From Cyathus striatus (lineage: Eukaryota; Basidiomycota; Agaricomycetes; Agaricales; Nidulariaceae): 64,000 nucleotides of DNA. The stretch is taken from positions 2,232,001-2,296,000 of the forward strand of contig JAOVFP010000016.1 of the NCBI GenBank assembly GCA_025738555.1. Direction: 5' to 3'. The position numbers and the translations under genes are program-made. Every line of letters starts with the position of its first letter. The first letter of the stretch is position 1. Below the pieces are notes generated by a model that was given only the letters and a program-made list of their open reading frames with translations, was not told the DNA's origin and searched no databases. Shown piece by piece: positions 11,673 to 21,743 of the stretch.

Positions 11673-11685
11673 AAGCTGAAGCTTG
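11673..11685 (+). promoter_or_regulatory. Self-primer binding site of chromovirus 1
   Basis: AAGCTGAAGCTTG, one base after the LTR end, is the exact 13-nt complement of CAAGCTTCAGCTT inside the LTR (11,485-11,497), just downstream of the TATA box. No TGG-type tRNA primer site is present. This is the arrangement of Tf1/sushi-type elements, whose RNA 5' end folds back to prime minus-strand synthesis. Chromovirus 2 has the same arrangement with a different sequence. Confidence 0.7.
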
Positions 11686-13338
11686 CCAAACACTCGCACT
11701 GTCCAGTGCAGCACACCGAAACACACGACGTCTTACGGACAGTGGAGAGCCCCCACAGGGCACAACTCTGATTCAGAAGAAGAAGAACATAGGGAACAAC
11801 AAACTGTTGTATCACCGCCAGAAGGAGGAAGCTTATTCCTGTTTGCAAACATCACCGAACGACCAACCAGACGAAGAATTACCGATATTCAAAGGCGACC
11901 AACACTATTAAATTGACCAATAGTACCTTTACCATCGATCACACCCCTGACAATTGTATCAGAAGAACCAACACCAACGCAAACGAACCCTGCCTTAAAC
12001 GAACAGATTATATCACCAGCAGCACAAGAATTATTCAGGCAAATATTAGCCTCACCGAAACAAACACCAAGTAGCAGTGTCGAAACCGAAAACTACGAAA
12101 CAGCATCAGAAAAAATGGCAACTATTGTCATGGAAGACCAAACCAGAACCGATGTATACGCACCTAGAAACACTGCCGAAGAAGAACTCCTGGAAGCCAT
12201 GAAAGCTGCCAGAATTGAAGGAAAGAAACGATCAAACTCTGACCCTGGGGAAGAACCAAGCGGCCCCCCAGGAGGATTCAGTGGACCACCACCAGGATTC
12301 CCTAGTGGATCTGGCGGAGGAGGAGGAGGAAACCCCGGAAATCCCTCAGGAAATTTTGGACAAAATACGAACCTCGACGATGCAGAAAATACGAAAGAAC
12401 TTAAACTTAATCCACCATTTAAGTTTAACGGTGACAAACGAAAATCCAAAGACTGGATCAGAAGCGTCGAACTCTATCTATACATTAATGATGGAGTGTA
12501 CAAAACCGACAAGGCTAGAGTGTCGTTCGCACTCTCCTACATTGAAGGAGGAACCGCAGGAGCATGGAAACAAATGAAGTATAATCAATACTTCAATAAC
12601 GATGCAGGAACTCCACAAATTGAAAGCTGGTTAAACTTCAAGAAATCTTTCTTGGAAAATTTCGACCCAGTAGATGCCAAAGATGAAGCATGGTTCAAAC
12701 TTCAAAAACTCGAACAAGGAAAACGATCTGCCGACGAATACATCACAGAGTTCGACATACTCAAGGAACTCTCCGAACAAAACGACGACCATACTCTGAC
12801 AGACTATTTCAAACAAGGTCTGAATAAACCACTCCGAAGACAAATCTATGGGCAAAAAGAAGTCCCAACTACCCTAGATGAATGGAAGACCGACGCTCGA
12901 CGATTTGATCGAAACTATCGAGAAGGGGTACATTACGATCAGAACAGAGAAGGAAGAAGACCTATCCTCTCTCGACCCCAACAATGACAACAACGCGATC
13001 CATTCGCCATGGACGTAGACCGAATGGAAATCGATATCAATCGATTAACAGTAGAAGAAAGAAGCCAATTAATGAAAGAAGGATGATGCTTCCGATGCCG
13101 AAACAAAGGGCACATGTCCAAAGACTGCCCAGAGAAATGCCAGGGAAACTCCAACAGAAACCAAAGCTCCGGCTCAAACACGAACCAGAATAGGGGATAT
13201 CAAAATTCGAACCAACCCCCGAAATTTACGAAAGGATCGGACGCTAGCAAATACATCCGATCCATTTTTGCAAACATGGACAAAGGCGACGAAAAGACGA
13301 AAGCCTTCAAAGAAGTTGAAAGCATGGGTTTTCTCTAA
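11683..13338 (+). CDS. gag: Gag of chromovirus 1 (three in-frame TGA codons)
   Basis: The frame is open from next to the primer site; the first ATG is at 12,115. The upstream part (11,683-12,114) is Ser/Glu/Pro-rich, resembles the equivalent leader of chromovirus 2, and carries a TGA at 11,914. From 12,115 come a Gly/Pro-rich linker, then a capsid-like retrotransposon Gag domain (residues about 105-265, with FNGDKRKSKDW, LSYIEGGTAGAW and DYFKQGLNKPLRR). Next are a TGA at 12,985 and a CCHC knuckle at about 13,087-13,128 (CFRCRNKGHMSKDC), directly preceded by a TGA at 13,084. Gag ends ESMGFL at TAA 13,336-13,338. All three TGA codons fit CGA(Arg) origins. Capsid and RNA-binding roles follow from the family. 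Confidence 0.8.
13326..13332 (+). promoter_or_regulatory. -1 ribosomal frameshift heptamer GGGTTTT (chromovirus 1)
   Basis: In the gag frame the sequence reads atG GGT TTT CTC TAA, which fits X XXY YYZ. A -1 slip enters the frame that is open through protease and the rest of pol. The same heptamer occurs at the same place in chromovirus 2 (42,848-42,854). A downstream stimulatory structure was not worked out. Confidence 0.75.
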
Positions 13339-16300
13339 GGAGGACTACAATATCCGCAGTAGGACCTCCACTTGTTATATCAAATGTAATTGTAGCTAAC
13401 GTAGAACGAAATACTATGCGAGTACCAGTTTCATTTTCAAAAGCGGAAACAGTTCCTGCCCTAATCGACTCAGGGGCAGGAGGAAACTTCATGAGTTGGT
13501 CAACGGTGAGTAGATTGAATCTTACCCCAAAGAAACTTGACAGTCTAGTTCCTGTTCTAAATGCTGACGGCACTATGAACAAGAAAGGTTACATTTCCCA
13601 TTACGTTGAAGACCAAATCAACATCGGAACAGCCAAAATTCCGACCCGATTCTATCTTTCCGGACTCGGAAAAGAAGAAATCATTATGGGATACCCTTTT
13701 CTCCGACGAAGCAACCCCAAAATCGATTGGGAAAAGGGAACACTTCAAATTAACCAGATCCATATCGACAAGGAACTCAGACTAGGCTGAGTACTCGCCC
13801 AAGCCGTCAAAATAACTCGAATGAAGATCGAACTTAACAAGGCAAAACAACCCACAGAAATTAAACGAACAGGACACCAGGTATCAATAGAAGAAATAAC
13901 TGACGAATCGGAGAATGAGCAAATGGAAACGCTCCCTCAAGATTACAGGTATTCTCTCGAGGACACAAGAATCCTCGATGAAAAGATGATTGAAATCCCA
14001 GATTTACCAATACAGGACAACTGGAATCCAATTGAAATATATTGGATGCAACTTAACGAATTCGAAGAAGATATCGAAGAAACATCAATTGAAAGCCTTC
14101 ATTTACGAGCCTTCTTGACAGACATCGAAGACCCTTTTTCTACGGAACATGGACTAGGCACGTCTTTTGAAACGAAGGAACCTTTATTCGAAGAATATGG
14201 AATCCCGATCAGAGTAAAACAGACAATTTCGCAACGGCTATCTCACGAACCCGAAAAGGTCAAGAAAACCTTTGAACAGATGGTACCAAAACATCTTAGG
14301 GACTATCGAGATGTATTCGACAAGGACACCTCAGAAGAATTTCCACCATCCAGACCATGGGATCACCACATATGGATGAAAGAAGATTTCAAACCCCAGA
14401 AAAGTAGGATATATCCACTCAGCATCAAAGAGGAAAAAGCAATGAACGAATTTATTGATGAAAACCTCCGAAAAGGATATATTGAAGAAGTTATTCCCGA
14501 CTCTACAGATGCCGAAAACACCGCTGGATTTTTCTTCGTAGGAAAAAAAGACACGGAAGACATGAGACCATGCCAGGACTACCGTTACCTTAATCAAGGA
14601 ACCATTAAAGATCGATATCCTTTACCCCATATCAAACAACTTATGGAAGATCTAAAGGACGCTGATCTATTTACAAAAATGGACCTCCGCGGAGCATACA
14701 ACAAGGTTCAAATAGTTCCAGAAGACCGATCAAAAGCTGCTTTTATCACAAAACGAGGCATCTTTAGACCAACTGTCATGTTTTTCGGACTTTGCAATTC
14801 ACCGGCCACGTTCATGAGAATGATCAATCATCTTCTCGAAGACTACATTGCCCAAGGACTCGTTTGAGTATACTTAGATGATATACTCATCTTTACAAAG
14901 AATAACTTAGAACTTCATCGACAAATCACATGAGAAATTCTTCAAATTCTTCGAGACAACGGACTCTTTGCAAAACCGGAGAAATGTCTATTCGAAGTTC
15001 AAGAAGTAGATTACCTGGGAATGATCATATGACCAAATGAAATTGCCATGGACCCCAAAAAACTTGCTGGAATAGCCGATTGGCCTGCACCAAAAAAGGT
15101 CAAAGAAGTACAGTCATTCATGGGATTCTGCAACTTTTATCGACAGTTCATCGACAATTACAGCAGGAAGGTCGAACCGATTGCTCGGTTAACTCGAAAC
15201 GGAACTTTATGGAACTGGGGAGAAGATCAACAGAAGTCTTTCGAAGAATTAAAACAAGCATTTTTGAAAGAACCTATTCTCAGAATGCCGAACCCAGAAA
15301 AACCTTTTGTAATACTTGTCGACTCTTCCGATTATGCTACCGGGGCTGTACTGAAACAAGAGGATGAAAACGGATTCTGGAAACCATGTGGATACATTTC
15401 ACACATGTTTACTGCCACCGAATGGAATTATCAGATTTACGACAAAGAACTCTATGCAATTGTTCACGCATTCAAATCATGGAGACATCTTCTAGAAGGA
15501 CACCTGAACCGAATAGTTCTATTTTCTGATCATGAGAATTTGAAATATCACATGGAACCTCAGAAAATGAATCGACGACAAGCACGATGGCATCTTCTTC
15601 TTTCAAATTATGATATAGGAATGCGACACATTCCTGGAAAAAAGAACCTGGAAGCCGACCTCATTTCACGACGATGCGATTTCATGCCAGAAAAAGATCT
15701 CGAAAACCAAGGAGTCATTATGCTACCAGACGATTGGTTCATCAAACGAATCGATACACACATTTCGATCAATTTAATGGCAACAGAACTCCGAGACCTG
15801 GTAATTGATGAAACAAACATAGACAAATTGGCAAAGAACATTCTATCGGCAATAGAAGCAAAGGACCTCCCACCAATTAGATCAGCACTCAACGATTGGA
15901 GGGTAGAAGACGGAATTATATTCTTTAAAAATAGAGTATATGTTCCAGAAAACGAAGAACTTCGAAAAGGAATTGTCGAACTCCATCATGACTCTTTACC
16001 CGGTGGACATCATGCACGATGGGGAACAGAACAACTTGTCAAAAAGGAATACTGGTGGCCAGGAATGGGTGTTTTTATCCGAAACTACGTTGAAGGATGT
16101 GTGACATGCCAACAAATGCACTATGACAGAAGACCAAAACCACTGATAAACTCGATTCGAACCCCTGAAACAACACGACCTTTTTCACAGATATCCATGG
16201 ATTTCATAACTGACTTACCAAAATCCGAGGACTATGATGCTATCTTAGTCGTGGTCGACCAAGGATCTACAAAGGGGGTAATTTTCCAACCTTGCATCAT

Positions 16301-17258
16301 GAAAGGCTTAAACGCAGAAAGAACGGCAAGATTAGTCCGAGAAACTGTTTATTGAAGATATAGCTGGCCAAATGCTATCATTTCTGACCGAGACCCACGA
16401 TTTACTGCGGAAATTTTCCAAGCAATCCTTAAACATCACCGCATCAAATGGAAAGGATCCACTGCCTATCATCCTCAAACAGACAGACAGATGGAAAGAA
16501 TGAACCAAGAAATTGAAACTTACCTTCAATGCTTCTGTAGTGCAAGACAACACGAATGGGCAAACCACATCCCTGAAGCAGAAATATCTAGAAACGCTCA
16601 GATTAACTCTGTTACGAAACATTCACCCTTCTTCCTCATTCATGGATACGAACCAGTACTAACTCCAACAGTAAGGGACACCACTTACATTAAAGAAATA
16701 GACACCCGACTGGATATCATAGAAGAAGCACGAAAGGAAGCCCAGGCACTTATTAGGATAGCCCAACAGAAGACTTCAGAAGCCCAGAAACATGGATTTA
16801 CGAAATACGAAGTCGGAGACTTAGTATGGCTAGATAACAAAAATCTTGATATAGCCTATCCTTCTAGAAAAATGGCACCAAAAAGAGAAGGACCTTTCAA
16901 GATCATCGAAAAACTGGCACCATATACGTACAAATTGGAACTTCCAGAACAATGGACCATCCATAACGTCTTCAACACGGTACTTTTAAAACCGTACAAA
17001 GAAACATCTGTGCATGGGAAGAATTTCTTAGAACCTCCACCGGAACTTATAGAAGAAGAACCAGAATGGGAAATAGAAGCGATCATCGGACATCAGACTC
17101 CGAAGAAACGGAAAAACCAGAAGTCAGAACCAGTAACGAAATATAGAATTCGATGGAAAGGATACTCATCAGCCAAAGACGAATGGGTACATGAAGGATA
17201 TTTGGAGAACGCAAAAGAACTCCTTGAAGAGTATAAAAAGAAAGCTGGAATGACTTGA
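13338..17258 (+). CDS. pol: Pol of chromovirus 1 (PR-RT-RH-IN-chromodomain; five TGA codons)
   Basis: One continuous frame, -1 relative to gag. Protease: ALIDSGAGG at about 13,456. RT: PCQDYR and KMDLRGAYN, then YLDD at 14,871-14,882. RNase H: LVDSSDYATGAVL, KELYAIVHAF, FSDHENL. Integrase: an HHCC zinc region (HHDSLPGGHH, then CVTC), and D,D,E in DFITDLP, ISDRDPRF and NQEIETYL. C-terminal chromodomain (about 17,065-17,230): EWEIEAI, YRIRWKGY and DEWVHEGYL. TGA codons lie at 13,788, 14,865, 14,931, 15,030 and 16,353; no TAA or TAG and no frameshift was seen. At 15,030 and 16,353 the chromovirus 2 protein has Arg. All catalytic residues are present. Chromodomains typically direct integration to methylated-histone chromatin. 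Confidence 0.9.
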
Positions 17259-17305
17259 AACAACAGATTAATACAATCTAAACACGATTAACCAAGTCGT
17301 ACAAC

Positions 17306-18589
17306 ATGTCTTCCAACAACATCAACACCACCTCTTCCAACTTCATGGAATCCACTTCTAACCCTCGTTCCATCATTGCACTATCCGCGGAACCCCTTTC
17401 CCTTCCTACTATCATTTCTAACACCAACTACCGACACACTCGTTACCTCGCCGAACACCCTGATGAACCCCTAGACAGGGTCGAAGACTTCCGACAAGTT
17501 TTCCTAAACGTGTCAGAAGAAAATCTCGACTCCACTCGACACTTTCTTGCCGACCTAGAAAATGGAGAAGCTTTGGTCAGAAGCTTCAATATTTTCAGAA
17601 ACGCTATGGAAGCAGAAGCCTCTAGTCGACGTATGCAAGATGAAGCCCTCAGAAGCATGCTAAGTCTGAATTTAGCACAATATACTCAGACCGCTCGAAT
17701 AGAAGATCTGCCTGGTACCATTCCTTCTATTTCCACCCCTTCCCAAATTCGTTACGCTCTTACTCATAGAGGAAGCTATCCCAACGGGACCTCCAGACTT
17801 ACCAGGAACTTGGGTAAATCTTGGGCCAGACTTTGCGATCGTCCCGAGGATATCCCTGAGGGAGGCAATTTCTACCTCCTTCCAAATTCCGATTCACTCG
17901 ACTCCTACGCCACCCCCAGCCAATGCCAGGACATTAGAGAGAGGTATGCCTGGGGAACCAACATCCGAGTTGCCTTCCGCCCCGATTCTTGCCCCCCAAC
18001 CGATCATACCTCCGAGAGTTGGACTCTTCGGAACACTGACACCCAGACCCACATTCGATCAGGTAAATGTTACAAATGCGGCACTATCGGACATACCCAA
18101 AAGAATTGTCCCAATTACTTCTGTGGAGGGTGCTCAAAACACGCTCCGGGACATTACGAACGATCTTGTCGGCAACTACGTGGTACCACATACGTCCTTC
18201 AGAACAACTCCAGCTCCACCCTACACCCAGCAACCACACGTTCCAAGCGCATGGAGAAATATGCACATCGACCGAGAGACCCTCCATCGTGCGGTAGAAC
18301 ACATTGCACAAGCCATGATGCTGAACACGGGTACTGCTACACTGAGAGCAGACAATGGACGGAGGAGGACAAGAAGCATGGATGCGGAGTTACAAGGATT
18401 TCGAGACAGTGGTCTAAGAGACAAGAGGGGTCAAAGGGTAAGACAGTCAAGACGGAGGAGGATTACATCAGAGGAGCGATACATCCCGACGGATCGACAG
18501 GACAACTTGCATGGGATCGCTTCTGCGATAGGAAGGACGCACAGAGGGACGACTTCGACTACACGGCCGACGACCCGACATATCACTAA
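17306..18589 (+). CDS. Third ORF of chromovirus 1, Cys/His zinc-knuckle protein
   Basis: ATG at 17,306, 48 bp after pol, 427 aa. The N-terminal half is Ser/Thr-rich with an acidic helical region (LDRVEDFRQVFLNVSEENLD). The middle holds a CCHC knuckle (CYKCGTIGHTQKNC, residues about 253-266) followed at once by a second cluster (CGGCSKHAPGHYERSC). The C-terminal part is charged. There is no signal peptide, membrane segment or other Env trait. An overlapping open frame (17,946-18,600) may be the true continuation of the C-terminus after residue about 290. Chromovirus 2 has a third ORF in the same place with similar Cys/His clusters, so this is a shared component, possibly a second nucleic-acid-binding protein. 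Its function is unknown. Confidence 0.7.
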   Translation: MSSNNINTTSSNFMESTSNPRSIIALSAEPLSLPTIISNTNYRHTRYLAEHPDEPLDRVEDFRQVFLNVSEENLDSTRHFLADLENGEALVRSFNIFRNAMEAEASSRRMQDEALRSMLSLNLAQYTQTARIEDLPGTIPSISTPSQIRYALTHRGSYPNGTSRLTRNLGKSWARLCDRPEDIPEGGNFYLLPNSDSLDSYATPSQCQDIRERYAWGTNIRVAFRPDSCPPTDHTSESWTLRNTDTQTHIRSGKCYKCGTIGHTQKNCPNYFCGGCSKHAPGHYERSCRQLRGTTYVLQNNSSSTLHPATTRSKRMEKYAHRPRDPPSCGRTHCTSHDAEHGYCYTESRQWTEEDKKHGCGVTRISRQWSKRQEGSKGKTVKTEEDYIRGAIHPDGSTGQLAWDRFCDRKDAQRDDFDYTADDPTYH

Positions 18590-18630
18590 TAATAGAGTTC
18601 AGGAGAACTCTACACTTAATGAGGGAGTAA

Positions 18631-19159
18631 TGTTACAATTTTTCTTTATTTTCTTTTGTTTACAATTGGTTTACTTTGACATGTTTGGTACGACCATCGA
18701 TACCAAACATCTTTACTTTTACACAGCTTTGTTTATACTTCTGACTCACAATGGCTATGTGTAAGCCGTTACTTATTTATACTTACTTTTCTCATATTCT
18801 TACTTCTTTATGACTTTCTTCGAGTCATTGTACTATACTTACTTTATTTTCACACTTCTTTACTGCGCCTTATTAATGCGCAGTCTTTTACATATTTTCT
18901 CCGACTCATATTTTACTATTATTAGTATGAACTAGTTTGTATTTAAACAGTAGGAACTTGGGCTGTAGAGCTCAAGCTTCAGCTTAAAGAATACTACTTG
19001 ATTCTTACTCGACTTCGAACACTTAAGTTTTCAACTTAAGCTTCTTGTCTTGTAACGAGAACTACTTCGAAACTGATTTAATTTGTTCTTCGGATCAATT
19101 AAGTCACGTGACTTTTGACTTGTACGATTATATTCTTCGGAATATCGATAATCGTAACA
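18631..19159 (+). repeat. 3' LTR of chromovirus 1
   Basis: 529 bp, read as identical to the 5' LTR. The purine-rich GAGGGAGTAA immediately upstream (18,621-18,630) is the probable polypurine tract. It is followed by the GTTCC target duplication at 19,160-19,164. Confidence 0.95.
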
Positions 19160-19164
19160 GTTCC

Positions 19165-20438
19165 ATCTAAACAGTTCATGGAGAAAATGTGAAAATATGG
19201 ACTGTTTGTTGTGAAAGATAGGGATGGAAATGAAATAGAGTACGAGGAGGGTTGGAGTGAGGAGGACATTGAACGCTGGTTGAGGTATCTTTTCCCAAAA
19301 ATTTTTGAATGGCTTGAGAGGCATTATGGTTCTCATCCAGAAAAACGTTCTTGGGTGCTTTTGCAGAAGGACTACCAGCAGATGTTTGTTCTTGAGCGTG
19401 AACAGCTTAGTGGTCAAGACCTTATGGAAGCTAAAGGTTCAAAATCGAAATCATCAAAAGACTGGTGCATTAGAACAGGTATTGTTTTTCTCAACATATT
19501 GTCATCGAGTACTAACATTGTTTCAGCCTCAGTTAAACCTATACCACCACATGTCTACGAAGATTTTGAAACTGCCCTTCAAGATAATATCTCTCTTAAC
19601 AAGGGCAGTGGGTCCAGTAGCGAGTCTGATTCACCATTCCCATTCCCATCACCTGCTAGGCAACCACAACATAAACGAAGAGTAGCTACACATAAAGTTA
19701 CAATAGACTCGGACTCCACCACGTCATCACCTTCAACCAAGCATCCCAAGGGATTTGACCCAGAGTATCTTGAAGTAGCTTCGAACTTGATGACGGACAA
19801 GTCCTCTTCAAATCATGTGGGCATTGTGAGTTCACATGCTATAGCTGTTTCATCCATGAGACTAATGCTTTACATTTAGAATGATGATGTTATCAATATT
19901 TCTAGTGAAGACGAGGATGCAAGCTTGGACAATGAAGGTTAGGATCTATTTTTACTGTAATCATTCTTAATGAATACAAAATGTAGGCAAGCACACATTG
20001 CAACGTGGAGTGAAGTGACCTGCATCTCCTAGTACCATATTAGGTGACCCAGTCTTAAAGAAAGTGAAGTGTATGTGTAATCAACTAGCTTTTCATTATT
20101 GACTTATGGTAATGTACAATTTGATAGATGGGTTATCACCTGCATTTCAATGGGATCAGGCCAGCAGCGACTTTGACATTACAGCAAACACACCCGAACC
20201 AATCACCTCTGAAAGTTGTCCATTGTCATCAGCGACAGTCGATGGTGTTGCTACTCCTCCATCCATGAGAGCTACTTCCTTGCAAAGTCTTCTGCCCAAC
20301 ACCCTGCCAGAAACTCAAGATACAATAGCTCATCGTGCTCCACTCTCTAGTACTGGTAGGGCTCAAATAGTTCACCCTATTAGATATGTTTCAGGCTTCT
20401 CTGATGTACCGGAACCGAGCTTTGATCCATGGGCATAG
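19165..20438 (+). pseudogene. Accessory gene of transposon A, 3' part
   Basis: Continues the reading frame broken at 11,137: DRVP joins SKQFMEKM, then an in-frame TGA (19,190-19,192), then KYGLFVVKDRDG. A conserved-looking block follows (EDIERWLRYLFPKIFEWLERH, residues WVLLQKDYQQMF). After further short introns (about 19,480-19,526, 19,827-19,880 and 19,939-19,987) come Ser/Asp-rich tails with SDSPFPFPSP and INISSEDEDASLDNEG. A second TGA (20,016-20,018) again fits CGA(Arg). The last exon (about 20,100-20,438) ends SFDPWA. No known family was recognised. The basic, Ser-rich, acidic-patch composition suggests a nuclear protein. Confidence 0.6.
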
Positions 20439-20706
20439 ATTAATTTAATTACATCACCTCACCATACTAATATCCACCATAATATGTTTTTAACATTAGT
20501 AGCTACATTCCTTTAACACATTAACATATCTCTTTCATTTTCTAAGTTGATTTCTAACCTAATCCTATAGCTCACCATATTCACTCTTTCTAAATTACAT
20601 TACAATCATTATTTAATACATAATGTCGTTCACGGAAAGCTAATGATCTGTCAACTGGTTGTGGTTGCGAGAAAAGTTGTGCTACGAGCTCAAAAGTGGG
20701 GCGGAA

Positions 20707-20908
20707 TGAAAAAGTGGCGCACTTGCATGAATGTAAAAAGTTGCACAAGTCAAAAAAAGTTTCGGGGAATTGACAAAAAGTTTCGGGGGATTGACAAAAA
20801 GTTGCGCGGGGTTGATGAAAAGTTGTGGGGAGTATGGTCCCAAAAAAGTTGCGGGGACGTCAAAAAGAGTTGGGGGGTACCGAATAAAAGTGCACTTGGG
20901 CCACCATA
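20707..20908. repeat. Right TIR of transposon A
   Basis: Reverse complement of 5,926-6,124, with the same iterated AAAAAGTTKCGGGG motif. The extra AAAGTGGGGCGG-like motifs just inside (20,670-20,706) suggest that the array extends further at this end. F-box coding sequence resumes about 12 bp outside. The short tandem AAATACTGCT x2 (20,910-20,929) lies at the junction. Confidence 0.85.
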
Positions 20909-20919
20909 GAAATACTGCT

Positions 20920-21743
20920 AAATACTGCTAAATATTTTGCGAATATCCCCCACCTTGGAGCATTTTAAATTCACTCTACAGGGATTTGATGATAGTGCAT
21001 CATTTATCGACATGAGCAAACTTCCCAGTCTAAAAGTACCTGGCCCTATCATTCTAAAGAACCTTACTTCACTTCATGTCGACATGAGCCACATGGACCA
21101 AGACAGTGACCGCAATGCAACACTGTTGAAATATCTCATGCTACCTGCCTTGGAAGATTTTCATCTAATACTTCCAGTACATGTCAATGAACAGACGAAG
21201 GCTAATAACCATGTATCTGAATATGTTTTCCCCACAGCTCTGGATCTCGTGAAAAGGTCTAAATGTCCACTGACAACCCTCAAAATCAACACAGAAATAA
21301 ATATTTCCGAGACTGGACTTCTAGATTGTTTAAAGCTTATAACTACCCTTGAATGCTTGCATTTGGTGGGGCAGAACTACAGCCAAAAGAACAAATTAAA
21401 GGTCAAGCTTCAAATCATGAGCAGCTTGTTTAAGCTACTTCTTCCTCAATCTCAAACCTCAGCAGCCATGATTTATTTGCTGAGACTTTTAGAACTTTCA
21501 TGCGAGGGAACGCTTCTCGCTAAATTGGATGAAGTCCTCAATGCTCTTGAGTATCATTGGAAAGGGGATGAAGGCCGCGGAATACAGAGGCTTTCGCGAG
21601 CTCGCCTATATACTGCCAATTTGATCAAGTTGATGGATGATACTTCACTCCGGCGCCTTGAGGATCTTCAGTTGCAAGGAATGGACATTAAGTTTGGAGA
21701 ACCTTTTAGGATTGAAGAAGATATGGCACCCATTAGGTATTAA
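20920..21743 (+). pseudogene. F-box-like protein, copy 2, 3' part
   Basis: Begins ILLNILRISPTLEHF, matching the paralogue's ILLDILRITSPTLKHF, and continues collinearly to a TAA at 21,741-21,743 (ending DMAPIRY; the paralogue ends NMTPVRY). The C-terminal leucine-rich region has no internal stop. An upstream in-frame TAA at 20,919-20,921 and the lack of a start make this a separated 3' exon-like fragment of the gene starting at 4,930. The low number of lesions in both halves suggests that the 15-kb split is younger than the decay of copy 1. Confidence 0.85.

Larger units (their letters stand above)
11143..19159 (+). mobile_element. Ty3/gypsy chromovirus 1 (full length, 8,017 bp)
   Basis: Two 529-bp LTRs that read as identical (11,143-11,671 and 18,631-19,159) start TGTTAC and end GTAACA. 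They are flanked by a 5-bp target duplication GTTCC (11,138-11,142 and 19,160-19,164). Gene order is gag, protease, RT, RNase H, integrase, chromodomain, then a third ORF. The integrase-after-RNase H order and the chromodomain define a chromovirus. The identical LTRs imply a recent insertion, yet gag-pol contains eight in-frame TGA codons, so this copy needs help in trans or is decoded unusually. Confidence 0.95.
5926..20908. mobile_element. Nested TIR DNA transposon A with integrase-type DDE gene
   Basis: Both borders carry the same roughly 200-bp sequence in opposite orientation, starting TATGGTGGCCCAAGTGCAC on each side. Outside them, the two halves of one F-box gene are separated. Subtracting the Ty3/gypsy element and one target repeat leaves about 7.0 kb. 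Inside, from left: a BTB gene (minus), a gene for a DDE integrase-core protein (plus), four 202-bp tandem repeats, and an accessory gene (plus) that the retrotransposon interrupts. No target-site duplication was found at the borders. The integrase resembles the fungal/metazoan rve-like core domain rather than a classical cut-and-paste transposase, so a Ginger-like self-mobilising element is the inferred class. Confidence 0.75.

Noticed and set aside
12093..12449. Minus-strand Pro/Gly-rich ORF
   Set aside because: It is the antisense shadow of the Gly/Pro-rich linker of Gag.
11671..17258. UGA decoded as Trp (mitochondrial-type code) or as selenocysteine
   Set aside because: TGG is used normally throughout the same ORFs, aligned positions in the related element are often Arg, and host genes use TGA and TGG conventionally. 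CGA-to-TGA mutation explains the sites better.
17306..18589. Envelope gene of an errantivirus/retrovirus-like element
   Set aside because: No signal peptide, transmembrane helix or cleavage site is visible. The protein has zinc-knuckle clusters instead.
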